A stretch of DNA of 64,000 bases from Paraburkholderia caffeinitolerans (GCF_902859945.1 NZ_CADIKL010000036.1:23298-87297); one strand, 5' to 3'; positions 26,553-35,710 are shown, counted from the stretch's first letter. Program-made: numbers and translations. The notes: generated by a model from the sequence alone, not told the origin.

Positions 26553-27389
26553 TTACCGGCTGCCTTGATACGGCAACGCCGGCACGAAGTTTGGCGCGCG
26601 CTTTTCCATGTTCGCCGCGACGGCCTCGCGCTGGTTCGCGCCGCCGATCAGCGCCTCCTGCTCCACGGATTCGGCGATCAGCGTGGCCGCTGCGTCGCCG
26701 CGCGACGCGACCTGCAGCAGGCGCTTGGCGGCGCGAATCGCGTCGGGGCTGCGCTGTGCGATTTCACGCGCGGTGGTGAACGCGAGGGCGAGCGGATCGT
26801 CGGCCACGCGCGTGGCGAGCCCGAGTTCGACCGCCTCGGCACCCGACACAATGCGCGCGGTGTAGATCAATTCGCGCAACCGGTCGTCGCGCACGAGGTC
26901 GCGCGTGAGCACCATGCCGCCCATGTCGGGCACGAGGCCCCAGCGGGTTTCCATCACCGAAAGGCGGGCATCGGGCGTCACGTAGCGCATATCGGCGCCC
27001 AGCGCGAGTTGCAGTCCGCCGCCGAAGGCCATGCCATGCACGGCGGCGATCACGGGCACGGGCAGTTCGCGCCAGAGCGTGCAAATGGTTTGAAAGTCGT
27101 TGCTGAGGCCGTGCGTGCGCTCCGCTAACGGCGTTTTCTGGCACGTTTGCTCGAGCGTGGCCATGCTCTGCATGTCGAGGCCTGCGCAAAACCCCTTGCC
27201 GTTGCCCGAAAGCACGACCGCCCGCAGATCGACTGCGCCTGCAAGCCGCTCGCCCGTTGCGATCAGCGCGTCGAACATGTCGGGGTTCAGCGCATTCATC
27301 TTGTCTGCGCGGTTCAGGCGCACGTCGGCGACGCCTTCCACGATCGCGACTTCCACCCATGCGCTGCTATGGGTATGGCCTGTGTTCAT
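26553..27389 (-). CDS. Enoyl-CoA hydratase/isomerase (crotonase) family
   Basis: A 278-residue crotonase. The oxyanion segments are GKGFCAGLDMQSM and AVHGMAFGGGLQLALGADMRY, and one acidic catalytic residue is in SVMETRWGLVPD. The first catalytic Glu of classical hydratases is not obvious (segment LALGADMRYV), so isomerase activity is also possible. The ATG has GGAG 9 nt upstream. It stands alone, convergent with the flavin protein gene. Confidence 0.85.
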   Translation of the reverse strand: MNTGHTHSSAWVEVAIVEGVADVRLNRADKMNALNPDMFDALIATGERLAGAVDLRAVVLSGNGKGFCAGLDMQSMATLEQTCQKTPLAERTHGLSNDFQTICTLWRELPVPVIAAVHGMAFGGGLQLALGADMRYVTPDARLSVMETRWGLVPDMGGMVLTRDLVRDDRLRELIYTARIVSGAEAVELGLATRVADDPLALAFTTAREIAQRSPDAIRAAKRLLQVASRGDAAATLIAESVEQEALIGGANQREAVAANMEKRAPNFVPALPYQGSR

Positions 27390-27498
27390 ACCATGGCTCC
27401 TGTTTTCAAGCTGAGATCGCCCAAGCGTAGCATCGAGCCAACGGCGTGCGCATATGACTGAATATCAAGCGTGTCCGTCCGCGCGGCACAATCGAGGC

Positions 27499-27957
27499 TC
27501 AATCGAGCACCAGTGAGCCCAGCGCGAATGCCCCCAGCGCCGCGACGGAAATCGCGATCCAGTATGCAAGATTCCATTGCCGCGTCAGGCCTTCGTACCG
27601 CAGCGCCTTCACGCGGCGCCCATGCTGAACCACCGCGGCGAGCAGCGCGAGCGTGCCGACCACCACCATCGCGGTGCCGACGATGCGCGGCGACCAGGTC
27701 GCGCCGAAGCGGCCGACGATGGCCTCGCCGCGCTGTCCCTGCATGTACTCGAAGAATTTCGCCAGCGTGAAGCCAAAGCTGATCATCGACAGCGAGGTCC
27801 GCAGCCATGCCATCAGCGTGCGTTCGGCCGCGAGAAACGTGCGCTCGACCGCGAGCGCCGTGCGGGCGCGCGTCTGCAGGGTGCCTTCGTCGGGCTTCAA
27901 AGGCGCCGATGGGGCGGTGTCAGGGATGGTACGAGGCGTTGGGTCGTGGGAGGTCAT
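27499..27957 (-). CDS. DUF202 (YidH-type) membrane protein
   Basis: A 152-residue protein with the DUF202 motif RTFLAAERTLMAWLRTSLSMISFGFTLAKFFEYM followed by two hydrophobic helices. The function of the family is unknown. It lies 27 bp after the BASS transporter stop and is probably co-transcribed with it. Confidence 0.85.
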   Translation of the reverse strand: MTSHDPTPRTIPDTAPSAPLKPDEGTLQTRARTALAVERTFLAAERTLMAWLRTSLSMISFGFTLAKFFEYMQGQRGEAIVGRFGATWSPRIVGTAMVVVGTLALLAAVVQHGRRVKALRYEGLTRQWNLAYWIAISVAALGAFALGSLVLD

Positions 27958-27984
27958 GGGCTTGCTTCTATAGCGTGAGGGGGA

Positions 27985-28830
27985 TCAGGCCGCGCGTCGC
28001 CGTTGCCATTTCACGTAGGGAATCGTCAGCAGCGTGCACAGGATCAGGTACAGCACCAGCGTGGGCGCGAACTGGGCATCGGGGAGATTGGCCGCCGCCA
28101 GCGCCAGCGCAATAGCCGGGTGGCGCGATGCGCTCGCCAGCGCCAGCACGGACTCGTGCGCGGGCTCCGGCCGGCCCATCCAGTGGCCAATCAGCAGGCC
28201 CGCGAGCACAAAGGCCACGAGCGCCACCACGGTCCATTGCCCTGTCGCCGACCAGGTGGCGTGCCACGTGCCCGCCAGCAGCACGAGCACGCCGCCGATC
28301 AGCAGGACGTTGGCGATGCGACGCACGGGTGCGAGCAAATGCTGCGCCGCCCGTGGCGCGAGCCACATGACCAGCACGCCGGCCGCCAGTGGCGCAATGA
28401 TCATCTTCAGGACGATTTTCGTGATCGCGCCCGGCGCCATCGCGAGCGGGAGGGCGAAGAGCCAGTCGAAGAACGCGGTCGAGAGCGGTGCAGTGACGAT
28501 CGATGCGAGCGCGAGCACGACAAGCAAACCTAAACCATAGGGCGCCACACCGCCGGCTCTTTCCTGCTTTTGGGGCAACAGCGGCGGCACGGGCGAGATG
28601 GAGAGCGCGGTGAGCACCACGGCCGTCGATTGCGGCAGGTCCAGGAAATAGACGCAGCCGCCCACCACGAGCGGCATAATTACCAGTACGGAGAGCAACG
28701 AGCGCACCAGCAGGCCGGGCCGCTGGATCACGTAAAGCAGGTCGTCGCGCTTGGCCTGCAGTCCGTAGGTGAACACGGTCCCCATGATCGCGAGCTGAAG
28801 CGCGAGGAGTATCAGTGTTTTGGCGTTCAA
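27985..28830 (-). CDS. Bile acid:sodium symporter (BASS) family transporter
   Basis: A membrane protein of about 281 residues with nine or ten hydrophobic helices, including the family segment VVLTALSISPVPPLLPQKQ and the C-terminal SASRHPAIALALAAANLPD typical of BASS/ACR3-like proteins. The frame is open to a TTG at 28869, but that codon lies in the loop of a strong hairpin. A TTG at 28830 preceded by GGGA is more plausible. Substrate unknown (an organic anion is expected). Confidence 0.78.
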   Translation of the reverse strand: MNAKTLILLALQLAIMGTVFTYGLQAKRDDLLYVIQRPGLLVRSLLSVLVIMPLVVGGCVYFLDLPQSTAVVLTALSISPVPPLLPQKQERAGGVAPYGLGLLVVLALASIVTAPLSTAFFDWLFALPLAMAPGAITKIVLKMIIAPLAAGVLVMWLAPRAAQHLLAPVRRIANVLLIGGVLVLLAGTWHATWSATGQWTVVALVAFVLAGLLIGHWMGRPEPAHESVLALASASRHPAIALALAAANLPDAQFAPTLVLYLILCTLLTIPYVKWQRRRAA

Positions 28831-28854
28831 GAGATTTCCCGATGATGGAAATCC

Positions 28855-28882
28855 CGGGCGCTGCCGCAAACGGCAGCGCCCG
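28855..28882 (-). terminator. Strong GC hairpin after sulfatase operon
   Basis: A 12-bp perfect stem (28855-28866 with 28871-28882) and a CAAA loop, between the sulfatase stop (28949) and the BASS start. The T-tract is weak, but the stem is very stable. Confidence 0.55.
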
Positions 28883-28948
28883 AGCCTGACTAGCTGACGA
28901 GTGCTACGAAGGACAACAAATAATGTTAAGGATGACTACCGAGAATGA

Positions 28949-30460
28949 CTACCGATGCCCGCCTCCCGCGGCATCCGTCATCTTCTCGATTACCTGGTCC
29001 ACGCCGAAGCTGGCCGCCTTCTGGCGCGGCGGGTACTCCCTGAACGACTCGAGGAATTCGGCCACGCCCGCCTGCGCCGGCACCAGGATGAAGACGTGAT
29101 CGAGCAGCCAGTCGTAGTAGGTGTTGGAGGTGATATCCGCTCGCTCGTACGGGTCTGTTCGCAAGTTGAATATCTTCGGCACGCGCAGTGTAACGAGTGG
29201 CTCGGCCCATATCCGCAACGTACCTTCCGTGCGCTGCTCCATGAACACGACCTTCCAGTTGTCGTAGCGCAGACACGCAAGATCGCCGTCGTCGGTGAAA
29301 TACAGGAAGCCCTTGCGATCCGGCTTTTTCTCCTTGCCTTTGAGGTAGGGCATCAGGCTGAAGCCGTCCAGATGCACCTTGAATTCCTTGTTGTTGGCCT
29401 TGAAGCCCTTCTTGAGCTTTTCCTTGACGTCTCCGCCGCCCGCGGCATCGACGATGGTGGGCAGCCAGTCGAGGTGGCTCACGATCTCGTTGCACACCGT
29501 GCCGGGCTTGATGACGCCCGGCCAGCGCACGAGGCAGGGCACGCGATACGCGCCTTCCCAGTTCGAGTTCTTCTCGTTGCGGAACGGCGTCATGCCGGCA
29601 TCGGGCCACGAGTTCATGTGCGGGCCGTTGTCGGTGCTGTACATGACCATCGTGTTGTCCGCGATGCCCAGCTCGTCGAGCAGCGCGAGCATCTCGCCGA
29701 TATGCTTGTCGTGCTCGATCATGCAATCGTGGTACTCCGACTGCCAGCGGCCGGCCTGGCCGCGGATGCGGTCCTCGATATGCGTGCGGAAATGCATGTG
29801 CGTGGTGTTGAACCACACGAAGAACGGCTTGTCGTCCTTATGCGCCTTCTTGATGAACTTCTTCGCGGCTGCGATGAATTCGGTGTCGCAGGTCTTCATC
29901 CGCTCTTTGGTCAGCGGCCCGGTGTTCTCGATCTTCTGCCCGCCCTTGCCGTCGGACCAGCAATGCAGCACGCCACGCGGGCCGTACTTCTTGCGGAAAT
30001 CGGGGAAATCCTTGGGATCGGGATAGTCGGGCAGCTCCGGCTCTTCCTCTGCATTGAGGTGATAGAGGTTGCCGAAAAATTCGTCGAAGCCGTGCATCGT
30101 CGGCAGATGCTCGTCGCGGTCGCCGAAGTGGTTCTTGCCGAACTGCCCGGTGGAATAGCCGAGATCCTTGAGCAGTTCGGGAATATTCGGATCCGCGGCG
30201 TTCATGCCGAGCGGCGCGCCAGGCAGGCCCACCTTGGTCAGTCCCGTGCGCAAACCGCATTGCCCGGTGATGAACGATGCGCGGCCCGCCGTGCAACTTT
30301 GCTCACCGTAGTAGTCGGTGAACAGCACGCCGTCTTCGCCGATGCTGTCGATGTTGGGTGTGCGATACCCCATCATCCCCTTCGTGAAGATGCTGAGGTT
30401 GGATTGACCAATGTCGTCGCCCCAGAGGATCAGGAAGTTGGGTTTCTTCTTGCCCGCCAT
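28949..30460 (-). CDS. Arylsulfatase (cytoplasmic, type I)
   Basis: A 503-residue alkaline-phosphatase-superfamily sulfatase. The metal ligands start with LWGDDIGQSN (residues ~12-21). The formylglycine motif is C-T-A-G-R (Cys56), a variant of CxPxR with Ala at the third position. A later DNGPHMNSW supplies further ligands. There is no signal peptide, so the enzyme should be cytoplasmic and act on an imported sulfate ester. The gene follows, 111 bp downstream, a formylglycine-generating enzyme gene that would convert Cys56. The intact C-terminal subdomain is present. Confidence 0.9.
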   Translation of the reverse strand: MAGKKKPNFLILWGDDIGQSNLSIFTKGMMGYRTPNIDSIGEDGVLFTDYYGEQSCTAGRASFITGQCGLRTGLTKVGLPGAPLGMNAADPNIPELLKDLGYSTGQFGKNHFGDRDEHLPTMHGFDEFFGNLYHLNAEEEPELPDYPDPKDFPDFRKKYGPRGVLHCWSDGKGGQKIENTGPLTKERMKTCDTEFIAAAKKFIKKAHKDDKPFFVWFNTTHMHFRTHIEDRIRGQAGRWQSEYHDCMIEHDKHIGEMLALLDELGIADNTMVMYSTDNGPHMNSWPDAGMTPFRNEKNSNWEGAYRVPCLVRWPGVIKPGTVCNEIVSHLDWLPTIVDAAGGGDVKEKLKKGFKANNKEFKVHLDGFSLMPYLKGKEKKPDRKGFLYFTDDGDLACLRYDNWKVVFMEQRTEGTLRIWAEPLVTLRVPKIFNLRTDPYERADITSNTYYDWLLDHVFILVPAQAGVAEFLESFREYPPRQKAASFGVDQVIEKMTDAAGGGHR

Positions 30461-30571
30461 GGAACACTCCTTGCGAATAAAGCCACCGTAGCCGGCAGCG
30501 GGATTACCTCCGGACCCGGTTGCCGAAGGGTTAGCGTGAGATCGGTTGTCTCGCTTGATTCGACTGCAACT

Positions 30572-31555
30572 TCAACTGGCAGCGGTATCGCGGACGATGC
30601 AGCGAAAGCCTACGTGGCAGGTCGAGGTGTCGACCGGTTGCGCCATTCGCGCGGCGGGGCGATAGCGCCTGCAGTAGTTCGGTGCGCACAGGTACGAGCC
30701 GCCCTTCATCACCTTGCGCGGAATTCGGGTTTGCGGGGCGCGCGGGTCGACGCTCGCTTCAACGGAGCCGCCGCGCGGATTGTCGAGCGTGCAGCACGCC
30801 TTGACGATTTTCCCGTGGTCCTGGTACCAGTCGGAGGTCAACTCCCACACGTTGCCGGCCATGTCGTAAAGACCGTATCCGTTAGGCGCGAACGAGCCGA
30901 CCGGCGCGGTCCATTCGTGACCGTCCTCCAGCAGGTTTTGCCACGGGAACTCGCCTTGCCACGTGTTGGCCATGTGCTTGCCGTCGGGTGTGAACTCGTC
31001 GCCCCAGACGAACTCCGCGCCCTCCAGGCCGCCACGCGCGGCGAACTCCCACTCGGCTTCGGTGGGCAGGTCCTTGCCCGCCCACTTCGCATACGCCTCG
31101 GCGTCTTCGTAGGCGATGTGCACGACAGGATGGTCCCAGAGCCCGTCGAGCGAACTCTCGGGGCCGCGCGGATGCCGCCAGTTCGCGCCGCGGGTATAGA
31201 CCCACCAGTTGTAGTGATTGCGCAGATCCACGCGATGCGGCGGCTTGGCGAACATCACCGAGGCCGGCTCCAGCATTTCGGGCAATGCGCCCGGATAGTC
31301 GTCTGGATTGGCCGGGCGCTCGGCGGAGGTGACATAGCCGGTGGCGTCGGTGAAGCGTTTGAACTCGGCGTTCGTTACCGCATGGCGATCCATCCAGAAG
31401 CCGCGCACGCTAACTTTGTGCGCCGGCGCTTCCTCGGGATAGTGGTGATTGGAACCCATGGCGAAGGTGCCGCCGGGGATACGGACCATTCCCGGCGGGC
31501 CGTCGGGTACGGCGCGTTGGGATGGGTCGTTCGTCTCTGGTACGGGATGAACCAT
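30572..31555 (-). CDS. Formylglycine-generating enzyme (sulfatase maturase)
   Basis: A 327-residue FGE/SUMF1-type enzyme that oxidises the sulfatase active-site Cys to formylglycine. It has the start GMVRIPGGTFAMGS, DRHAVTNAEFKRF, LPTEAEWEFAARGG, DMAGNVWELTSDWY, and GGSYLCAPNYCRRYR. The last carries both active-site cysteines (Cys290 and Cys295), equivalent to the Cu-binding pair of human FGE. No signal peptide, consistent with a cytoplasmic sulfatase partner. It heads the FGE-sulfatase pair; a palindrome at 31716-31737 lies about 160 bp upstream. Confidence 0.92.
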   Translation of the reverse strand: MVHPVPETNDPSQRAVPDGPPGMVRIPGGTFAMGSNHHYPEEAPAHKVSVRGFWMDRHAVTNAEFKRFTDATGYVTSAERPANPDDYPGALPEMLEPASVMFAKPPHRVDLRNHYNWWVYTRGANWRHPRGPESSLDGLWDHPVVHIAYEDAEAYAKWAGKDLPTEAEWEFAARGGLEGAEFVWGDEFTPDGKHMANTWQGEFPWQNLLEDGHEWTAPVGSFAPNGYGLYDMAGNVWELTSDWYQDHGKIVKACCTLDNPRGGSVEASVDPRAPQTRIPRKVMKGGSYLCAPNYCRRYRPAARMAQPVDTSTCHVGFRCIVRDTAAS

Positions 31556-31944
31556 GTGCAGTCAGGACGTTGAAGTGCTTTGGCGGGGTTCGTGCGTCAG
31601 CGCGCAATCAGAACGAGCCGCAACTCCGGCCGGTCGGCGCGCTGCAGGGGAAACGGATAGCAGCATCAAGTATTGCAGTGGCATTGGGGTTTCCATATCG
31701 GTAAATGGGGCAACGTCATTGCCCTTGAGGGCAATGAAACAAGCTCGGTGTTTAATGGGCTAGCCGTAGTGGAGATCGCGCAAGGCGCTGCGCCCCATGA
31801 GATGCCAGATGCCCGCCACTTGCACGGGCAGCCCCGAGAAAAGCATGACGAAGCCTGCCCAGTGCTGGTCGACGAGCGGCACATTCCACTGGCAGAAGAC
31901 CGTCCTTCGGACGACGCCCCCAACCGGGTGCGCCAGGCTGGCCG
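31556..31944. other. Intergenic region upstream of FGE gene
   Basis: A 389-bp gap between the FGE start and the NRAMP stop. It contains the palindrome at 31716-31737. A minus-strand frame near 31760-31945 encodes a hydrophobic-looking stretch but has no start of its own and no recognisable family. Confidence 0.5.
31716..31737. promoter_or_regulatory. Palindrome upstream of sulfatase operon
   Basis: Nine-base arms TCATTGCCC and GGGCAATGA with a TTGA spacer. The core ATTGCCC-N4-GGGCAAT recurs at 33640-33657 upstream of the NRAMP gene. It probably binds a dimeric regulator. Confidence 0.55.
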
Positions 31945-33219
31945 CTACCAGCACACCAGTCCCGCCACGCTCGCCGTTGCCACGCAGGCGCACAACAGCC
32001 ACAAGTACGCGTTGCGCGGCCGATGCGACCGGGGCAGCGCCACGAGCGCGAGCGCGACCAGCAACCCCACCACGAGCGGCAGCATGAGCGCGTTGATCAC
32101 TTGCGCGGCGATGTTCAAGGCGACGAGATCCGGCGCGAGCCAGACGACGAAGGCGCTGCCCGCCACAGCAGCGGCATAGATGCCGTAGAACCATGGCGCG
32201 CTGGCGGGGCGCTGTTCGAGCGAGCGCTTGTAGCCGGCGACCTCGCCGAGTCCCCAGGCGAGTGCGAGCGAGCAGACGATGGCGGCCACGAGCGAAGCGC
32301 CCAGCACGCCGGCGCCGAACAACAGCCGCCCGGCTTGCCAGCCCACGACGGCCGAAAGCGCGTTGCTGATGTCGCCCACGCTTTGCAGGCCGCGCGGCCC
32401 GGTCGCATGGCCGAGCGTGGCCGCTGCCGCCACGAGGATGGCGCCGGTGAGCAGTTGCGTGATCACGGCGCCGACCGCCGTTTCGACCTTGGCCGCGCGA
32501 TAGTCGCGCGCGGTGAGCCCTTTGTCCGCGACCGCGGCCTGCTGGTAGAACACCATCCAGGGATTGAAGGTTGCGCCGACCAGCGCGGCGGCGAGCCAGA
32601 GAAATTCGCTATTGCCGAGCGGCAGATCGCGCAGTTGCCGTGCGAACGTGGCGGCATCCGGATGGGCGCGCCAGGCCACCACGAAGAACGCCAGTTCGAA
32701 CGCGCCAATCAGCATCGCGATGCGGTCCACACGCTTGTGCGATCCCGTGAGCACGACACCGAGCAGCGCGCACACCGCAAGGGGCAGCGTGACGTTGCGC
32801 GACAGGCCGTACATTTCGCCTACGCCTGCCACCCCCGTGAATTCCGTGATGAGCGAGCCGAACACGGCGACCACGAGTCCGAGCGCCGCAATCCATGCCC
32901 ACACAGCGCCGAAGTGCTTGCGAATCAACTCACCGTGCCCTTCGCCGGTGAAAATGCCGAGCCGCACGGCGAGTTCCTGAACCATGTAGAGCACGGGGAT
33001 CAGTGCGAGCAGTAGCGGCAACAGGCGCACGCCCCATTGCGCACCGCTCTGGGCCGCGGTGACGACGTTGCCCGCATCGCAGTCCGCCAGCATGACGAGG
33101 ATGCCGGGGCCCCAAAGGGCGGTCGATCGCAAAACGCGAATTGGAGAGCGTTTCAGCGCAGGCACTCCATACCGTTGTGTCCGCAACCGGTTAAGCAGAA
33201 TAGGGCGAAAGGATCGCAT
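31945..33219 (-). CDS. NRAMP-family transporter with altered metal-site motifs
   Basis: A 424-residue protein with eleven hydrophobic helices and the NRAMP layout. Helix 1 reads GPGILVMLADCDAGN, so the canonical DPGN is DAGN. In helix 6 the canonical MPH motif reads NPW (GATFNPWMVF), so the soft Met ligand for transition metals is missing. Loss of that Met is seen in NRAMP relatives that do not carry Mn/Fe (for example Mg-transporting NRMTs), so the substrate is open. An internal ATG nearer the first helix could be the true start. It lies upstream of, and in the same direction as, the FGE-sulfatase pair. Confidence 0.82.
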   Translation of the reverse strand: MRSFRPILLNRLRTQRYGVPALKRSPIRVLRSTALWGPGILVMLADCDAGNVVTAAQSGAQWGVRLLPLLLALIPVLYMVQELAVRLGIFTGEGHGELIRKHFGAVWAWIAALGLVVAVFGSLITEFTGVAGVGEMYGLSRNVTLPLAVCALLGVVLTGSHKRVDRIAMLIGAFELAFFVVAWRAHPDAATFARQLRDLPLGNSEFLWLAAALVGATFNPWMVFYQQAAVADKGLTARDYRAAKVETAVGAVITQLLTGAILVAAAATLGHATGPRGLQSVGDISNALSAVVGWQAGRLLFGAGVLGASLVAAIVCSLALAWGLGEVAGYKRSLEQRPASAPWFYGIYAAAVAGSAFVVWLAPDLVALNIAAQVINALMLPLVVGLLVALALVALPRSHRPRNAYLWLLCACVATASVAGLVCW

Positions 33220-33639
33220 CTTGGCACGGTATGTTCGTCAGAGCTGCCACTGGTAAGGCGCGGCATTATTTGACGGGACATCGTGCGAAAAATAGGCCTA
33301 TAGACGAAGCAAGCCTATCACGATGCACATAGTCGAAATCAAATGTGCGCTTCATTCCCGGGTAATCTAAATTCGAGAGAATATTGTTAGTGTTTTGTTA
33401 GAAATGCCATTTATGAATAAATGCCGAATCGCGTATCGACGGCGCAGAAAAAGCGCGTGACGCACCAAGGGTGCGGCGGGCGATCTCCGGATCGGCTGGC
33501 GTGCGTGTGTCACGGGTGAATAGAACGCAACGGCTCGACGGCACTAGGCGAGTGCGATTTCCGGTCAGCCGCGTATGCGACGATTGCCAAAGTGTCGACT
33601 GGATGCAGCGCATGCGCCATTAGGGAGTGAGGCAGCGAT

Positions 33640-33657
33640 ATTGCCCGTAAGGGCAAT
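33640..33657. promoter_or_regulatory. Second ATTGCCC-N4-GGGCAAT palindrome
   Basis: Seven-base arms ATTGCCC and GGGCAAT with GTAA spacer; same core as 31716-31737. It lies 420 bp upstream of the NRAMP gene and 448 bp upstream of aceA. Confidence 0.5.
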
Positions 33658-33918
33658 TGCAAAAAGAATGCTCGATCTCGCCGATTCGATTCTCCGCAAC
33701 GGCCTCGTCCTGTTCGCGAACCTCGGCCTGCTGAATACACGCTTCACGCAATTCGACTACGCGCCGACGGCGATCGGCAATCCGGTCGTGCACATTTCGT
33801 ATGTCTCGCCGAACCGGCAATCGAGCGTGCCCCGCCCCCAGTCGCTGAAAGCGCGTTTCATATTGCGAAATTCTCTGAAAATTTCTGCAGCCTCGTTTTT
33901 TCGCCACTCGAAAGCCTG

Positions 33919-33933
33919 TTTTGCATCGCAAAA
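33919..33933. promoter_or_regulatory. Palindrome TTTTGC-ATC-GCAAAA upstream of aceA
   Basis: Perfect six-base arms around three bases, 172 bp before the aceA start. It is a candidate operator. Confidence 0.4.
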
Positions 33934-33978
33934 TCCAACGACTATCTTATTGAATTTAAAGCGTAAATTATGTCTTAT

Positions 33979-33992
33979 GTCTTATATAAGAC
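33979..33992. promoter_or_regulatory. Palindrome GTCTTATATAAGAC upstream of aceA
   Basis: A perfect 14-bp palindrome preceded by a direct copy of its left half (TGTCTTAT), 113 bp before aceA. It is either an operator or overlaps a -10 element. Confidence 0.4.
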
Positions 33993-34105
33993 TTCACCGA
34001 AACGCGGCGGGCGGCGTTACTATTGAGTCATGCAGTTCGCTTCGACAAACGCGGCGGCACGCTGAAACCATTCAATCAAACGCGCTTTGCTCTTAGGAGA
34101 GACAC

Positions 34106-35689
34106 ATGGCCCAGTATCAAGACGACATCAAGGCAGTGGCTGGCTTGAAGGAAAACAACGGCAGCGCCTGGAATGCCATCAATCCCGAGTACGCCGCTCG
34201 CATGCGTGCCCAGAACAAGTTCAAGACGGGCCTGGACATCGCGAAGTACACCGCGAAGATCATGCGCGCCGACATGGCCGCCTACGACGCCGACCCGTCG
34301 AAGTACACGCAGTCGTTGGGTTGCTGGCACGGTTTCATCGGCCAGCAGAAGATGATCTCCATTAAGAAGCACTTCAACAGCACCGAGCGCCGCTATCTGT
34401 ACCTGTCGGGCTGGATGGTCGCTGCGCTGCGCTCCGAGTTCGGCCCGCTGCCGGACCAGTCGATGCACGAAAAGACCTCGGTCAGCGCGCTGATTCGCGA
34501 GCTGTACACCTTCCTGCGCCAAGCCGACGCCCGTGAACTGGGCGGCCTGTTCCGCGAACTCGACGCCGCAAAGGACGCCGCCGCCAAGGCCGCGATCCAG
34601 CAAAAGATCGACAACCACGTCACCCACGTGGTGCCCATCATCGCGGACATTGACGCGGGTTTCGGCAACGCAGAAGCAACGTACCTGCTGGCCAAGCAGT
34701 TCATCGAAGCGGGCGCATGCTGCATCCAGATCGAAAACCAGGTGTCCGACGAGAAGCAGTGCGGCCACCAGGACGGCAAGGTCACCGTGCCGCACGAGGA
34801 CTTCCTCGCGAAGATCCGCGCGATCCGCTACGCGTTCCTGGAACTGGGCGTGGACGACGGCATCATCGTGGCGCGCACCGACTCGCTGGGCGCCGGCCTG
34901 ACCAAGCAGATCGCCGTGACCAGCACGCCGGGCGACCTGGGCGACCAATACAACTCGTTCCTCGATTGCGAAGAACTGTCGGCCGACCAACTGGGCAATG
35001 GCGACGTGATCATCAAGCGCGACGGCAAGCTGCTGCGTCCGAAGCGCCTGCCGAGCAACCTGTTCCAGTTCCGCGCCGGTACGGGCGAAGCGCGCTGCGT
35101 GCTCGATTGCGTCACCGCACTGCAAAACGGCGCCGACCTGCTGTGGATCGAAACCGAAAAACCGCATATCGCGCAGATCGGCGGCATGGTCAGCGAGATT
35201 CGCAAGGTCATCCCGAACGCGAAGCTGGTGTACAACAACAGCCCGTCGTTCAACTGGACGCTGAACTTCCGCCAGCAGGCGTATGACGCGATGAAGGCTG
35301 AGGGCAAGGATGTGTCGGCCTACGAACGCGGCCAGCTGATGAGCGTGGAATACGACCAGACCGAACTGGCGAAGCTCGCCGATGAAAAGATCCGCACCTT
35401 CCAGGCCGATTCATCGCGTGAAGCCGGTATCTTCCATCACCTGATCACGCTGCCGACGTACCACACCGCTGCGCTGTCGACCGACAACCTCGCGAAGGAA
35501 TACTTCGGCGACCAGGGCATGCTCGGTTATGTGGCTGGCGTGCAGCGCAAGGAAATCCGCCAGGGCATCGCTTGCGTGAAGCACCAGAACATGTCGGGCT
35601 CGGACATCGGCGACGATCATAAGGAATACTTCAGCGGTGATGCGGCGCTGAAGGCGGCGGGTAAGGACAATACGATGAATCAGTTCTGA
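34106..35689 (+). CDS. aceA: Isocitrate lyase (long form)
   Basis: A 527-residue isocitrate lyase, which splits isocitrate to succinate and glyoxylate in the glyoxylate shunt. It has the catalytic loop KQCGHQ, IADIDAGFGNAEATYLLAKQFIEAGA with metal-binding residues, and the C-terminal SGSDIGDDHKEYF. The length matches the long pseudomonad/Burkholderia form rather than the ~430-residue E. coli type. AGGAGAG precedes the ATG and a strong terminator follows. Together with acsA and satP in this window it supports growth on acetate. Codon use is highly biased, suggesting strong expression. Confidence 0.95.
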   Translation: MAQYQDDIKAVAGLKENNGSAWNAINPEYAARMRAQNKFKTGLDIAKYTAKIMRADMAAYDADPSKYTQSLGCWHGFIGQQKMISIKKHFNSTERRYLYLSGWMVAALRSEFGPLPDQSMHEKTSVSALIRELYTFLRQADARELGGLFRELDAAKDAAAKAAIQQKIDNHVTHVVPIIADIDAGFGNAEATYLLAKQFIEAGACCIQIENQVSDEKQCGHQDGKVTVPHEDFLAKIRAIRYAFLELGVDDGIIVARTDSLGAGLTKQIAVTSTPGDLGDQYNSFLDCEELSADQLGNGDVIIKRDGKLLRPKRLPSNLFQFRAGTGEARCVLDCVTALQNGADLLWIETEKPHIAQIGGMVSEIRKVIPNAKLVYNNSPSFNWTLNFRQQAYDAMKAEGKDVSAYERGQLMSVEYDQTELAKLADEKIRTFQADSSREAGIFHHLITLPTYHTAALSTDNLAKEYFGDQGMLGYVAGVQRKEIRQGIACVKHQNMSGSDIGDDHKEYFSGDAALKAAGKDNTMNQF

Positions 35690-35710
35690 TTTCGGCAGTA
35701 CCTGAAGCTA

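Larger units (their letters stand above)
33220..34105. other. Long regulatory intergenic region before isocitrate lyase
   Basis: An 886-bp stretch, AT-rich for this genome, with no supportable gene. It contains three notable palindromes: 33640-33657 (shared with the sulfatase promoter region), 33919-33933 and 33979-33992. Open frames here have atypical composition and no domain. Confidence 0.6.

Noticed and set aside
31760..31945. Hydrophobic-looking minus-strand frame between FGE and NRAMP
   Set aside because: It has no start of its own, upstream it is a shadow of the NRAMP gene, and no family is recognised.
33575..34096. 173-codon plus-strand frame upstream of aceA
   Set aside because: Atypical composition, runs through palindromes and into the aceA ribosome site; no domain.
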